NCBI RefSeq assembly: GCF_000444875.1
Contig: NC_021985.1
Span: 8,142,170 to 8,206,169 of the forward strand
Length of the DNA stretch: 64,000 bases
Source: Streptomyces collinus Tu 365
GTDB lineage: Bacteria; Actinomycetota; Actinomycetes; Streptomycetales; Streptomycetaceae
Direction of reading: 5' to 3'
Under the pieces are notes generated by a model. That model made no database searches. It was not told the origin of the DNA and saw only the letters and a list, made by a program, of their open reading frames with translations. Positions 1 to 8,793 of the stretch are shown here, in pieces. A program made the position numbers and the translations under genes. Position 1 is the stretch's first letter. Each line of letters opens with the position of its first letter.

Positions 1-441
1 GAGGAGTCGTTCTTCGGCTACATGCTGCGCGACGGCGCACAGAAGGGCCGGCCGTTCGAGCCGCGCACGGTGCGGATGAAGTCGGAGCTGCGCGGGACGG
101 GCCGGGTGGCGCTGCCGCTGGTATTCCAGCGCACCGAGAAGGGCCGGTGGCGCGCGAAGTGGCTGCACCTGTACCTGAGGGGCATCTCCTCGGCCAATAG
201 GGTCGAGGAGAACCAGGTGTCCGTGTCGAAGGTGGTGCGCGCCCTCGTGGAACGCGAGCAGCTCACCGTGGGCTACCTGGCCGGCCTGATGGCCGGGGAC
301 ACCACGAGCGTGGACCTGTGGGACGGCGAGACGGTCCCGGAGGGGCCCGTGACGTACATCGGCCTGGAGCGGCCCGAGGGGCTGCACCCGGACTCGCGGG
401 TCATCACCTGCGGAAACCTGCGCGACGTGATCCCCGCCTGA
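1..441 (+). CDS. C-terminal part of an unidentified protein
   Basis: The reading frame is open from the first base of the window and stops at 439-441, so only the last 146 residues are visible; the methionine codon at 22 is probably internal. The sequence is rich in Arg, Glu and Val, with no membrane segment, no signal peptide and no motif that I recognise. An intrinsic-type hairpin lies about 100 bases downstream, consistent with the end of a transcript. Function unknown; the coding call rests on the open frame with GC-rich third positions. Confidence 0.6.
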   Translation, partial: EESFFGYMLRDGAQKGRPFEPRTVRMKSELRGTGRVALPLVFQRTEKGRWRAKWLHLYLRGISSANRVEENQVSVSKVVRALVEREQLTVGYLAGLMAGDTTSVDLWDGETVPEGPVTYIGLERPEGLHPDSRVITCGNLRDVIPA

Positions 442-538
442 CTGCTAGCGTGAGCCGCACGGCGAGGCCATGAAGGGGCTTCCTTCTCCACTTCCTGTAA
501 AGAAACGAGTTCCTTCGCTTTCCTCGCCGCCCGCTTCG

Positions 539-573
539 ACCGGGAGGCACCCCGCAAGGGATGCCTCCCGGTT
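539..573 (+). terminator. Hairpin terminator after the first gene
   Basis: A stem of about 11 base pairs (ACCGGGAGGCA paired with TGCCTCCCGGT) is followed by a short T-rich stretch (TTTTCG). The first half lies at 539-549 and the second ends at 573. It sits between the end of the first gene and the rsbR operon, so it most likely ends the upstream transcript. Confidence 0.7.
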
Positions 574-699
574 TTCGTGTGTGCCGGTGCCCCGGCGGCC
601 GGGCGCTCACCCCGGGGCCGGAGCCGGGGCCGCCGCCCGAAACCGGCAGGCATGTGTCGCATCAATGGGGGAAGTGGTGCTCTGGTGCAGGAAGTGACC

Positions 700-722
700 G
701 TTGGGTAGTACGACTGGCGTAT
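700..722 (+). promoter_or_regulatory. Possible SigB-type promoter of the rsbR operon
   Basis: GTT at 700-702, a 14-base spacer and GCGTAT at 717-722 resemble the GTTT-N14-16-GGGTAT pattern used by SigB-group sigma factors of actinobacteria. The -10-like box differs at one base and the site is 42 bases before the start codon. The call is an inference from weak similarity and position. Confidence 0.25.
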
Positions 723-764
723 GGTCTCCGTGGCATATTCACTCACCTGTTTGACGAGGACCAC

Positions 765-1616
765 GTGGCCACTGACAGCAGCAATTCCCATCCTCTGATC
801 GAGACACTGGCCACCCAGCGGGACACGTTCCTGACCCAGTGGACCAGGGTCGTCGGCGACGACCTGCAGGGCAGGCTCAGCATCGCCGAGCTCGGACGGG
901 AACTGGGCGAGCTGTACGACGCCGTCCTCAAGGCCCTCACCGAAGGCGGCCTGAACAGCCGGGCCGAGCAGTTCGGCGAGACCCGCAGCCTGCTCATCGA
1001 ACTCTCCCGCAGCCGGGCCCGGCAGGGCTTCACCCCCACCGAGACGGCCCGCAGCGTCTTCGCCCTCAAGGAGGTGCTGGAGCCCGCCCTGGCCACCGAC
1101 GAACACGGCGCCCGCACCTACCTCCAGTTCGCCCGGCTGCTGGACGAACTCGGCCTGCTCACCACCGAGGCCTACATCCGCACCCGCGAGGAGATCATCT
1201 CCTCCCAGGCCGAGCAGCTGCTGGAGCTGTCCACGCCCGTCGTCAAGCTGTGGGACGGCGTCGTCGGCGTCCCCCTGGTGGGCACCCTCGACTCGGCCCG
1301 CACCCAGGTCGTCATGGAGAAGCTGCTGCAGACCCTCGTCGAGAGCGACTCCACGCACGCCATCATCGACATCACCGGTGTGCCCACCGTCGACACCCAG
1401 GTCGCCCAGCACCTGCTGAAGACCGTGGTCGCCGCCCGCATGATGGGCGCCCAGTGCATCATCTCCGGCATCCGCCCGCAGATCGCCCAGACCATCGTGG
1501 CCCTCGGCATCGAGTTCGGTGACATCCCCACCAACTCCTCCCTCGCCGACGCGCTGCGCCAGGCGCTCAAGGAGATCGCCCGGGACACCGAGGACGACGT
1601 GCGGGGTCTGCTGTGA
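765..1616 (+). CDS. rsbR: RsbR-type stressosome co-antagonist (STAS protein)
   Basis: 283 residues. The N-terminal half (about 1-155) is helical, as in RsbR sensory domains; residues 160-275 form a STAS domain. Thr residues expected to be phosphorylated by RsbT-type kinases are visible in the STPVVKL linker (about 156-162) and in DITGVPTVDT (202-211). In the stressosome model, RsbR and RsbS form a large complex that holds RsbT until phosphorylated. The GTG start at 765 was chosen because GAGGA lies just upstream at 756-760; an in-frame open stretch extends further back but lacks a binding site. The stop overlaps the start of rsbS (GTGA), the first of five coupled junctions. Confidence 0.85.
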   Translation: MATDSSNSHPLIETLATQRDTFLTQWTRVVGDDLQGRLSIAELGRELGELYDAVLKALTEGGLNSRAEQFGETRSLLIELSRSRARQGFTPTETARSVFALKEVLEPALATDEHGARTYLQFARLLDELGLLTTEAYIRTREEIISSQAEQLLELSTPVVKLWDGVVGVPLVGTLDSARTQVVMEKLLQTLVESDSTHAIIDITGVPTVDTQVAQHLLKTVVAARMMGAQCIISGIRPQIAQTIVALGIEFGDIPTNSSLADALRQALKEIARDTEDDVRGLL

Positions 1617-1981
1617 CCGACCGCGTCCCCGTCCTCAAGATCGGCGAGATCCTCCTGGTCTCCATCCAGTTCGACCTGGAGGACCAGACGGTGCTCGACC
1701 TCCAGGAGGACCTGTCCCACCGCATCGTCGACACCGGCGCCAAGGGCGTCGTCATCGACATCTCGGCGCTGGAGATCGTCGACTCCTTCGTCGGGCGCAT
1801 GCTCGCCACCAACGCCTCCATCTCGCGCATGCTCGGCGCCGAGACGATCGTCGTCGGCATGCGGCCCGCGGTCGCCATGACCCTCGTCGAACTGGGACTG
1901 TCCCTCAACGGCGTCCGCACCGCCCTCAACCTCGAACGCGGGCTGAAACTGCTACGGCGCCTCAACGCAGGCCGCGCATGA
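1613..1981 (+). CDS. rsbS: RsbS-type stressosome antagonist (single STAS domain)
   Basis: 122 residues made of one STAS domain, the usual RsbS length. The motif DISALEIVDSFVGR carries Ser58, which matches the serine phosphorylated by RsbT in the Bacillus protein. RsbS is the scaffold partner that sequesters the kinase RsbT. The gene begins with GTG inside the rsbR stop codon (GTGA) and ends by ATGA overlap with rsbT, so the three products are translationally coupled and probably made in fixed ratio. Confidence 0.88.
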   Translation: MTDRVPVLKIGEILLVSIQFDLEDQTVLDLQEDLSHRIVDTGAKGVVIDISALEIVDSFVGRMLATNASISRMLGAETIVVGMRPAVAMTLVELGLSLNGVRTALNLERGLKLLRRLNAGRA

Positions 1982-2397
1982 AGGACTACGGCCCGTTCGC
2001 CGACACCGCCGAGAGCGTCACGGTCCACCACAGCAGCGACGTCGTCAACGCACGCCAGGCGGTCCGCACCCTCGCCCAGCGCGGCGGACTCTCCCTGGTC
2101 CACCAGACCAAACTGGTCACGGCGGCCAGCGAACTGGGCCGCAACATGCTCATCTACGGCGGCGGAGGCGTGGTCCGCGCCGCCCTCGTCACCGAGGGCG
2201 GCCGCCCCGGCGTCTACGTCGAGTTCCGCGACCAGGGACCCGGCATACCGGACATCGAGATGGCGATGCAGGACGGCTGGACGTCCGGCAACGGCCTCGG
2301 CCTCGGCCTCAGCGGCGCCAAACGCCTCGTCGACGAGTTCGACATCGCATCCAGCGAGAAAGGCACCACGGTGCGCATTGTGAAGTGGGGCCGGTGA
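1978..2397 (+). CDS. rsbT: RsbT-type serine/threonine kinase (GHKL ATPase)
   Basis: 139 residues with a GHKL fold: N-box ASELGRNMLIYGGGG near residue 50, G1 box DQGPGIP near 83 and the glycine-rich GLGLGLSGAKRL near 108. RsbT phosphorylates RsbR and RsbS, then leaves the complex to activate a downstream phosphatase. Here the following genes encode PP2C phosphatases, which supply the expected target or counter-enzyme. The start is the ATG overlapping the rsbS stop (ATGA), and the stop overlaps the next gene (GTGA). Confidence 0.88.
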   Translation: MKDYGPFADTAESVTVHHSSDVVNARQAVRTLAQRGGLSLVHQTKLVTAASELGRNMLIYGGGGVVRAALVTEGGRPGVYVEFRDQGPGIPDIEMAMQDGWTSGNGLGLGLSGAKRLVDEFDIASSEKGTTVRIVKWGR

Positions 2398-3428
2398 ACA
2401 CAGGCCTCGTCGCCGAGGCCGGCGATGTCCACTGGCTGCGCGCGGACATCGCCCTGGCCGCCGCCGCACGCCGCCAGGCCGGACAGCTGGCCCGCGCCGT
2501 CGGCCTGCCCGACGAACGCGTCTCCCGCGTCGAGCTGTGCGTGACGGAGATGGCCACCAACCTCCTCAAGCACGCCCACGACGGCTCCCTCGCCCTGCGC
2601 GTGGTGCGCACCCGCGGCCGCGCCGGCGTCGAGTGCCTCTCGCTCGACAACGGCCCCGGCATCGACGACGTGCAGCGCGCGCTGCGCGACGGCACCTCCG
2701 CCTACGGCAGCCTCGGCATCGGGATGGGCGCCATCGAGCGGCTCGCCGACGTCAGCGGCATCCACTCCCTGCCCGGCCGCGGCACCGTGGTCTGCGCGCG
2801 GTTCTGGACGGACGGCCCCCCACCCGAACCCGAGCCCGTCGCCACCGGCGGCCTGACCCGCCCCATCACCGGCGAGCAGCTGTGCGGCGACACCTGGGCC
2901 GTCCGCGCCCTCGACTGCCCCTCGCCGGCGCTGCTGCTGCTGATGTGCGACGGCCTCGGGCACGGCCCCCTCGCCGCCCGGGCCGCGGACCAGGCCAGAG
3001 CCGCCTTCCGCGCGAGCCGGCACATCAACCCCGAAGCCGTCCTGCGCGACGTGCACGAAGCACTGCGCAAAAGCCGCGGAGCGGCGGCCGCGATCGCCCT
3101 GATCGACCTAGCCGACCAGCGCGTCCACCTCAGCGGCGTCGGCAACATCACCGCCCTGCTCGCGCACGGCGACCGTCGCAACGGACTGCTGTCCACCCCC
3201 GGCATCGCCGGCGCCCATCTGCCCCGCGCACGCACCCACACGATGCCGTTCCCGCCCGGCACCGCCCTGATCATGCACTCCGACGGCCTCAGCGACCGGT
3301 GGAAACCGCACGACTTCCCCGGCCTGTTCACCCAGGACGCCTCCCTGGTCGCCGGGCAGCTGCTGAACCAGACCGCGGTCCGCCGGGACGACGCCGGGAT
3401 CGTCGTGGCCCTGCACCGGCCCTCATGA
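2394..3428 (+). CDS. Fused anti-sigma-like ATPase and PP2C phosphatase (RsbX-like)
   Basis: 344 residues in two parts. Residues 1-140 are a second GHKL ATPase, with N-box CVTEMATNLLKHAH and G1 LDNGPGIDD. Residues 150-344 are a SpoIIE/RsbX-type PP2C domain with LMCDGLGHG, SGVGN, SDGLSD and a terminal RDDAGIVV metal-binding motif. RsbX in Bacillus resets the stressosome by dephosphorylating RsbR and RsbS; this protein probably does the same, with an extra ATPase module. GTG start overlapping the rsbT stop; ATGA overlap with the next gene. The exact substrate is inferred. Confidence 0.8.
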   Translation: MNTGLVAEAGDVHWLRADIALAAAARRQAGQLARAVGLPDERVSRVELCVTEMATNLLKHAHDGSLALRVVRTRGRAGVECLSLDNGPGIDDVQRALRDGTSAYGSLGIGMGAIERLADVSGIHSLPGRGTVVCARFWTDGPPPEPEPVATGGLTRPITGEQLCGDTWAVRALDCPSPALLLLMCDGLGHGPLAARAADQARAAFRASRHINPEAVLRDVHEALRKSRGAAAAIALIDLADQRVHLSGVGNITALLAHGDRRNGLLSTPGIAGAHLPRARTHTMPFPPGTALIMHSDGLSDRWKPHDFPGLFTQDASLVAGQLLNQTAVRRDDAGIVVALHRPS

Positions 3429-5404
3429 CCCCGGCACGATCCGCGCACGACGTCCTCACGATCGCCCTGCGCAAGCCGGGCGACGTGATCACACTGCGCC
3501 GCTGCACCCAGACGGTGTGCCGGGCCGCGGGCCTGACCGGCAGCCCCCTGGTCCGGCTGACCACCGTCGTCAGCGAGGCCGGCGAACACCTGCTCGGCGC
3601 ACCCGGACTCAGCGCACACCTGCGCCTGGAGGAGACGGACACGGTCATGGTGACGGTGCGCATCCGCTGGCCCGGCGACAGCCGGCCCCCCACCCCCCTG
3701 CTCACCGCCGCCGGCCGTCTGCTCGACGACTCCCGTCTGACCGGCCCGCACGAGGACGGCCATCACGAACTCGTCCTCGCTCAGCGCACCGAGACCCCGC
3801 CGGCCTCCCTCGGCGACCTGGCCGCCGACGTCCGCGCCACCCTCGCCGACGGCAGCACCGCGGCCGACCTGATCGAGGCACTGCGCACCCAGAACGGCCA
3901 GCTCCTGGCCGCCCTGGAGGAGTCCCAGCGCCAGCAGGACGAACTCCAGCGCCTGAACGCGGAACTGGAGGAGACCAACGCGGGCGTCATGGCCCTGTAC
4001 TCCGAACTCGCGGGCGAACTGCAGGCCACCAACACCGGAGTGGTCGCCCTCTACGCCGAACTCGAGGACAAGTCCCGCCAGCTCGAACTCGCCAACGAGT
4101 ACAAGAACCGCTTCTGGGCCAACGTCAGCCACGAACTGCGCTCACCGGTCAACTCCATCATCGCCCTGGCCCGGCTGCTGCTGGACGCCTCGGCCGACCC
4201 GCTGAGCGACGAGCAGCGCCAGCAGGTGGCGCTCGTCCAGGCCTCCGGCAGCACCCTGCTGGCACTCGTCGACGAACTCCTCGACGTCGCCAAGGCCGAG
4301 TCCGGCCACCTGGAACCCCACCCCACCGACGTCGACCTGCGCCCGCTGCTGCACCAGCTCCGCGGAACCCTGCGCGGCACCGCCCACCCCCGGGTCGAAC
4401 TCGCCATCCCCGACCACGTCCAGCAGCAGCCCCTCGTCACCGACGAGGTCATGCTGACCCGGATCCTGCGCAACGTCCTGTCCAACGCCCTGAAGTTCAC
4501 CGCCGACGGCCACGTGAGCCTCGACGTCACCGAGCAGGACCAGACCGGCGACGACCCGCGCTTCGTCTTCCGCGTCCGCGACAGTGGCATCGGCATCCCC
4601 GCGAACGAACTGGACCGCGTCTTCGAGGAGTTCTACCAGGTCCAGGGCCCCCACCAGCGCGGCCGGGCCGGCACCGGACTCGGACTGCCCTACGCCCGCC
4701 GCCTCACCGAACTCCTCGGCGGCACCCTGACCCTGCACAGCGAGACCGGCCACGGCACGACCGTCACCCTCGACATCCCCGCCCGCCTCACCACCCCCGC
4801 ACCCCAGAACACCCCCGCACCCGAGGTCCCCGCCCCCGACACACAGGCCGGCCCCCCTCCCACCGACCCCCAGGCCCCCGAGGCGCCCGCCGGACCACCC
4901 CCCGCCGGCCCCCACGCCCAGGCCGGCGGCACACCCACCGGCCCCGCGCCCCGCCCCGCCACCGGACCGGGACCGACCGCACACGTGGTCGTCATCGACG
5001 ACGACGCGGCCTTCCTCGCCACCCTTCCGCCCCTGCTGGACGGACTCGCCGCCTCCGTCACCACCCTCTCGGACAGCACCCGGGCCGCCGCCACCGTCGC
5101 ACACGAACAACCCGACCTCGTCCTGCTCGACCTCACCATGCCCACCACCGACGGCTACACCGTCCACCGCACGCTGGCCGCCGACCCGCGCACCGAGCAC
5201 ATCCCCGTCGTCGTCCTGACCGCCCTGGAAGCCGGGCAGGTGGACCACGCCCGCCTGCCGGGCGTACGGGCCGTGCTCAGCAAGACCCGTCTCACCGCCC
5301 CCGACCTCGCCGCCGTCCTCACCCCACACCCCACCCCGCCACCCCCGGCAGCCCCCACGCCCCCGCCCACCCCGCCGCACCCCAGGGCCGAGGAACCCCG
5401 ATGA
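3425..5404 (+). CDS. Hybrid sensor histidine kinase with C-terminal receiver
   Basis: 659 residues and no clear membrane segment, so probably cytosolic. Order: a degenerate ATPase-like N-terminal domain (about 1-125), a long coiled coil (about 142-232, with repeated MALYSEL/VALYAEL units), a HisKA box with the phosphorylated His236 in NVSHELRSP, a HATPase domain with GTGLGLPYARRL, a Pro-rich linker of about 70 residues, and a receiver domain with Asp569 in LVLLDLTMP. It probably feeds phosphoryl signals to the receiver-phosphatase encoded next. Both ends overlap the neighbouring genes by ATGA. Confidence 0.83.
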   Translation: MTPARSAHDVLTIALRKPGDVITLRRCTQTVCRAAGLTGSPLVRLTTVVSEAGEHLLGAPGLSAHLRLEETDTVMVTVRIRWPGDSRPPTPLLTAAGRLLDDSRLTGPHEDGHHELVLAQRTETPPASLGDLAADVRATLADGSTAADLIEALRTQNGQLLAALEESQRQQDELQRLNAELEETNAGVMALYSELAGELQATNTGVVALYAELEDKSRQLELANEYKNRFWANVSHELRSPVNSIIALARLLLDASADPLSDEQRQQVALVQASGSTLLALVDELLDVAKAESGHLEPHPTDVDLRPLLHQLRGTLRGTAHPRVELAIPDHVQQQPLVTDEVMLTRILRNVLSNALKFTADGHVSLDVTEQDQTGDDPRFVFRVRDSGIGIPANELDRVFEEFYQVQGPHQRGRAGTGLGLPYARRLTELLGGTLTLHSETGHGTTVTLDIPARLTTPAPQNTPAPEVPAPDTQAGPPPTDPQAPEAPAGPPPAGPHAQAGGTPTGPAPRPATGPGPTAHVVVIDDDAAFLATLPPLLDGLAASVTTLSDSTRAAATVAHEQPDLVLLDLTMPTTDGYTVHRTLAADPRTEHIPVVVLTALEAGQVDHARLPGVRAVLSKTRLTAPDLAAVLTPHPTPPPPAAPTPPPTPPHPRAEEPR

Positions 5405-7005
5405 CCCAGCGCACCGACAGCGACCCCAGCCCCGCCCACATCCTCGTGGTGGACGACACCCCCACCAACCGCTACGTCCTGGCCACCATCCTGCGCCGCG
5501 CCGGACACCAGGTCACCGAGGCCGAGGACGGCACCCGCGCGCTCGAGATCCTCGCCGGCCCCGGCCCCCTGCCCGAACTCGCCATCGTCGACGTCCGCCT
5601 GCCCGACATGAGCGGCTTCGAGGTGTGCGAACACATCAAGAACACCCCCACCACCGCGGCCATCCCCGTCATCAACATCTCCGCGTCCGCCATCACCGTC
5701 GACGACCGCGCCCACGGCCTCTACCGCGGAGCCGACGTCTACCTCGTCGAACCCGTCGCCCCCGCCGAACTCCTCGCCACGGTCACCGCCACCCTCCGCT
5801 ACGGCCGGGCCCGCCGCCGCGCCGAACTCCTCACCGAACGCCTCCACCTGCTCAACCGCTTCACCCTCGCCCTGTACAGTGCCCCCGACGCCCGCACGCT
5901 GATCCGCGTGACCGCCGAGGCCGCGGGAGCCATCTTCCGCAGCGACGTCGCGGTGTTCCTGACCACACCCCAGGGCACCCCCCTGGTCGCCCACACCTGG
6001 GCAGACCCGCACACCCCCCAGAGCCCCGGCCGCCCCCAGGTCCACAACGCCCCGGCCCGGCCCGCCGCCGGCGCGCGCCCCGCCCACCCGGCCGGCCCCG
6101 ACCTGCCCTGCGCGCCACCCCGCCTCACGGACCCCGCACAGCGCCGGGTCGTCGTCGGCCGCGCCAAGGCCGACCGCCAACCCGTCGTCGTCGTCACCTC
6201 CGCGGACGCCGTCACCACCGCCGACGACGGCCGCCTGCTCACCCAGCTCACCCAGGCCAGCGCCCTGGCCCTGGAAGCGCTGCGCAGCTACAGCGAGGAA
6301 CACGCCCTCGCCCTCACCCTCCAGCGCAGCTTCCTGCCCGAAACCCTGCCCGAGACGGCCCGCGCCGACCTCGCCGTGCGCTACCTGCCCGCCAGCGAAC
6401 GCACCGAGATAGGCGGCGACTTCTACGAGGCCGTCACCACCCCCGCCGGACTCGTCGTGGCCGTCGGCGACGTCGCCGGCCACTCACTGGACGCGGCCAT
6501 GGTGATGGGCCAGGTCCGCCACGCACTGCGCGCCTACGCCACCGAAGGGCACCCGCCGCGGGCCATCCTGGCCCACCTCGACCACCTGCTGGCCTCGGTG
6601 AGACCGGGCGCCAGCGTCACCCTCTGCGTCATCCTGATCGAGGCGGACTCCGACACCCTGCACATCGCGAACGCCGGACACCTGCCGCCCCTGATCCGCG
6701 ACCCCGACGGCACCACCCGCTACGTCCGCGAACACGGCCCCCTCCTCGGCCTCGGCCTGCCCCACCCGCCCGCCCACCGGGTCACCGTCGAACCCGGATC
6801 CCTCCTCGTCCTCGTCACCGACGGACTGGTCGAACGCCGCCACGAAGACCTCGAACACTCCCTGCACACCCTCGCCGCACTGGTCGGCGAGATCGGCCCG
6901 GACCCCGAGGAGACCTGCACCAAACTCCTCGACCGCCTCCTGCCCGACGGCAGCGACGACGTGGCCCTGATGGCGGTCCGCGTGAACACACCCCACCCAC
7001 GCTGA
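5401..7005 (+). CDS. Response regulator with GAF and PP2C (SpoIIE) output
   Basis: 534 residues. A receiver domain (about 12-130) carries the phospho-acceptor Asp64 in LAIVDVRLPD. A GAF-like domain follows (about 145-300), then a SpoIIE-type PP2C phosphatase (about 315-530) with EIGGDFYE, VGDVAGHSLDAA, NAGHLPP, VTDGLVERR and GSDDVALM. Such proteins dephosphorylate anti-sigma antagonists in response to phosphorylation by a histidine kinase. ATGA coupling to the hybrid kinase gene and its place at the operon end suggest it is the output of the whole relay. The target STAS antagonist is not obvious unless it is RsbR or RsbS. Confidence 0.85.
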   Translation: MTQRTDSDPSPAHILVVDDTPTNRYVLATILRRAGHQVTEAEDGTRALEILAGPGPLPELAIVDVRLPDMSGFEVCEHIKNTPTTAAIPVINISASAITVDDRAHGLYRGADVYLVEPVAPAELLATVTATLRYGRARRRAELLTERLHLLNRFTLALYSAPDARTLIRVTAEAAGAIFRSDVAVFLTTPQGTPLVAHTWADPHTPQSPGRPQVHNAPARPAAGARPAHPAGPDLPCAPPRLTDPAQRRVVVGRAKADRQPVVVVTSADAVTTADDGRLLTQLTQASALALEALRSYSEEHALALTLQRSFLPETLPETARADLAVRYLPASERTEIGGDFYEAVTTPAGLVVAVGDVAGHSLDAAMVMGQVRHALRAYATEGHPPRAILAHLDHLLASVRPGASVTLCVILIEADSDTLHIANAGHLPPLIRDPDGTTRYVREHGPLLGLGLPHPPAHRVTVEPGSLLVLVTDGLVERRHEDLEHSLHTLAALVGEIGPDPEETCTKLLDRLLPDGSDDVALMAVRVNTPHPR

Positions 7006-7075
7006 CACGGTCCGGCCCCAGGTGGCGGCCGCCGAGGTCGAGGTGCCCCAGACCCCGCGGCGCCCTGTCTGCCGC

Positions 7076-7408
7076 CTACGGCGGCGGCTGGCCGCCCTGG
7101 GTCCGCAGTTCCTCGTTGATGCGCTGGGCTTCTTCGAGCTGGTCCTCGAGGATGACGATGCGGCAGGCGGCCTCTATGGGGGTGCCCTGGTCGACGAGTT
7201 CGCGGGCGCGGGCGGCCACGCGCAACTGATAGCGGGAGTAGCGGCGGTGGCCGCCCTCGGAGCGCAAGGGGGTGATCAGACGGTGTTCGCCCAGGGCGCG
7301 GAGGAAGGCGGGGGTGGTGCCGAGCATCTCGGCGGCCCGGCCCATGGTGTAGGCGGGATAGTCGTCGTCATCGAGACTGTCGACGAGGCGGGTACTGCGA
7401 GGGGGCAT
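7076..7408 (-). CDS. Small MerR-type DNA-binding regulator
   Basis: 110 residues. YTMGRAAEMLGTTPAFLRALGEHRLITPLRSEGGHRRYSR (residues 20-59, seen in part here) is a MerR winged helix-turn-helix. It is followed by a short helix (ARARELVDQGTPIEAACRIVILE) and a Glu-rich tail, without an effector-binding domain. The ATG start has AGAGG upstream. Convergent with the stressosome operon across about 70 bases. Target genes are not visible; the short length suggests constitutive or partner-controlled DNA binding. Confidence 0.8.
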   Translation of the reverse strand: MPPRSTRLVDSLDDDDYPAYTMGRAAEMLGTTPAFLRALGEHRLITPLRSEGGHRRYSRYQLRVAARARELVDQGTPIEAACRIVILEDQLEEAQRINEELRTQGGQPPP

Positions 7409-7926
7409 AGACCTCTTCTTCCTGGGGGCACGTCGGGGGGCCCGGTGTGCCGTACTGGCGCACCGGGCCCCGAGCTTTCAACACCATCTACCGGCCAACC
7501 GTGCCGGCTTTCTCTGTCCGCGTGTTCCGCCCGGGAGGGCGGGACTGCGGGGATCGTGACTGCGTGACCGGGGACCACCTTCCAATCCGGGGCCTTGCGG
7601 TACCCGGGCGGACTGTCTCCGGCGCCCGGGCGATCCTGATGGCGTCTTGCTCCTTGTCCTCGGCTACTCGGTAGTACTGCTGACATCTCGCAGGCAGTTC
7701 ATGTCTGCCGTGCCCACTTCGACTTCCTGAGTACGACAGAAACGCTAACTCCTCGGACGGTCAATGTCTACTACGGCCGCGACAGATTTTCTGCCCTGAC
7801 CGCGGGGCGGGAGCCTCCGCCGTTCATATGGCGTGCAAGCACCGCACATCCAGCAACGACGATGCGGGTCCACCGCTCCGCGTGTCACACGGCGCCGACA
7901 CGGCAGCCCCTTCACACAATGAGGCG
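7409..7926. other. Intergenic region without a convincing gene
   Basis: About 500 bases between the MerR gene and the membrane-protein gene, whose starts diverge. Short open frames occur on both strands, but none has a good binding site, a conserved-looking product and consistent codon bias together. The stretch at 7,740-7,800 is less GC-rich than its surroundings and may hold promoter sequence for one or both genes. Confidence 0.4.
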
Positions 7927-8607
7927 ATGGACCCCCGCGACGAGAGTCGGCACGAGCCCCGGCAGGTGCCCTACGGCGAGGCCCGCTGGCCGATGGCCGC
8001 AGCCGTCATCGCCGCCGCGGTGCTGACCCTGCTGCTGCCCGACGACCTGCGCCTGGGGCCCCGCTGGGCGCTCCCCGTCGTCGAAGGGCTGCTCCTGGTG
8101 GCACTGATCGCCGGCGACCCCGGCCGCATCAGCCGCCGCTCGAACGCCCTGCGCGGGGTGTCGATCGCCCTGGTCGGCGTGCTGGCGTGCGGCGCCATCT
8201 GGTCGACCCTCCGGCTGACCGACGACCTCGTGCACGGCGGCGACGAGACCAACTCCGCCGACGCCCTCCTGCAGGCCGGCGGCAGCGTGTGGGCCTCCAC
8301 CGTCCTGGCGTTCTCCCTGCTGTACTTCGAACTCGACAGCGGCGGGCCCGCCGCCCGGGCCCACCACGCGCCGCCCACCCCCGCTCTCGCCTTTCCCCAG
8401 CACCTCAGCCCCGAGCTGAACGCCACCCACTGGCGCCCCCGCTACATCGACTACCTCTACCTCGGCTTCACCAACGCCACCGCCTTCAGCCCCACCGACG
8501 TCATGCCACTGTCCCCGTGGGCCAAGATCGTCATGGCGGTCCAGTCCGTCGTCTCCCTGCTCATCCTCGGACTCGTCATCGCCCGAGCCGTCAACGTCCT
8601 CGCCTGA
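7927..8607 (+). CDS. Four-helix integral membrane protein of unknown function
   Basis: 226 residues from the chosen ATG. Hydrophobic segments: about 26-42, 47-62, 78-93, 122-137 and a final one near 200-222, with an intervening acidic loop. Near the C-terminus is RPRYIDYLYLGFTNATAFSPTDVMPLS, typical of the DUF1345 membrane family. I chose the ATG at 7,927 (weak GAGG just upstream); an alternative in-frame ATG at 7,828 would add 33 hydrophilic residues with no binding site. Function unknown. Confidence 0.65.
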   Translation: MDPRDESRHEPRQVPYGEARWPMAAAVIAAAVLTLLLPDDLRLGPRWALPVVEGLLLVALIAGDPGRISRRSNALRGVSIALVGVLACGAIWSTLRLTDDLVHGGDETNSADALLQAGGSVWASTVLAFSLLYFELDSGGPAARAHHAPPTPALAFPQHLSPELNATHWRPRYIDYLYLGFTNATAFSPTDVMPLSPWAKIVMAVQSVVSLLILGLVIARAVNVLA

Positions 8608-8793
8608 CGCGTGAAGCGGCGCGTCCGAGAGCGGGGCCCGTCGTCCGGTGTCGTCCGGTGGTGGAGGTGCGGGTCAGCCGGTCGGTGGGCCGGTCGGGGG
8701 ACGTACGGGAGTGCTCTGGCGGGCTGAAATGAATACACGAAAGGCCGACCGGCCCTCGTCCCCCCCCCGGATCAAGAATTCAGAGGATCTCTC

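Larger units (their letters stand above)
442..764 (+). other. Intergenic region before the rsbR operon
   Basis: I see no convincing gene in these 323 bases. They hold the hairpin terminator at 539-573 and, nearer the operon, a weak match to a SigB-family promoter (GTT at 700-702, 14-base spacer, GCGTAT at 717-722). Short overlapping open frames on both strands lack ribosome binding sites. Confidence 0.5.

Noticed and set aside
273..1412. Long minus-strand frame opposite rsbR
   Set aside because: It is opposite a clear STAS gene and has the low-complexity composition expected from GC-rich third-position bias; no binding site or family match.
2537..3424. In-frame extension upstream of the hybrid kinase
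   Set aside because: The region is fully occupied by the ATPase-PP2C gene; the ATG at 3,425 overlaps its stop as in the other junctions of the operon.
7276..7686. Extra gene upstream of the MerR gene on the minus strand
   Set aside because: The product is Arg/Pro-rich low-complexity sequence without a binding site or a family; its frame overlaps the MerR gene.
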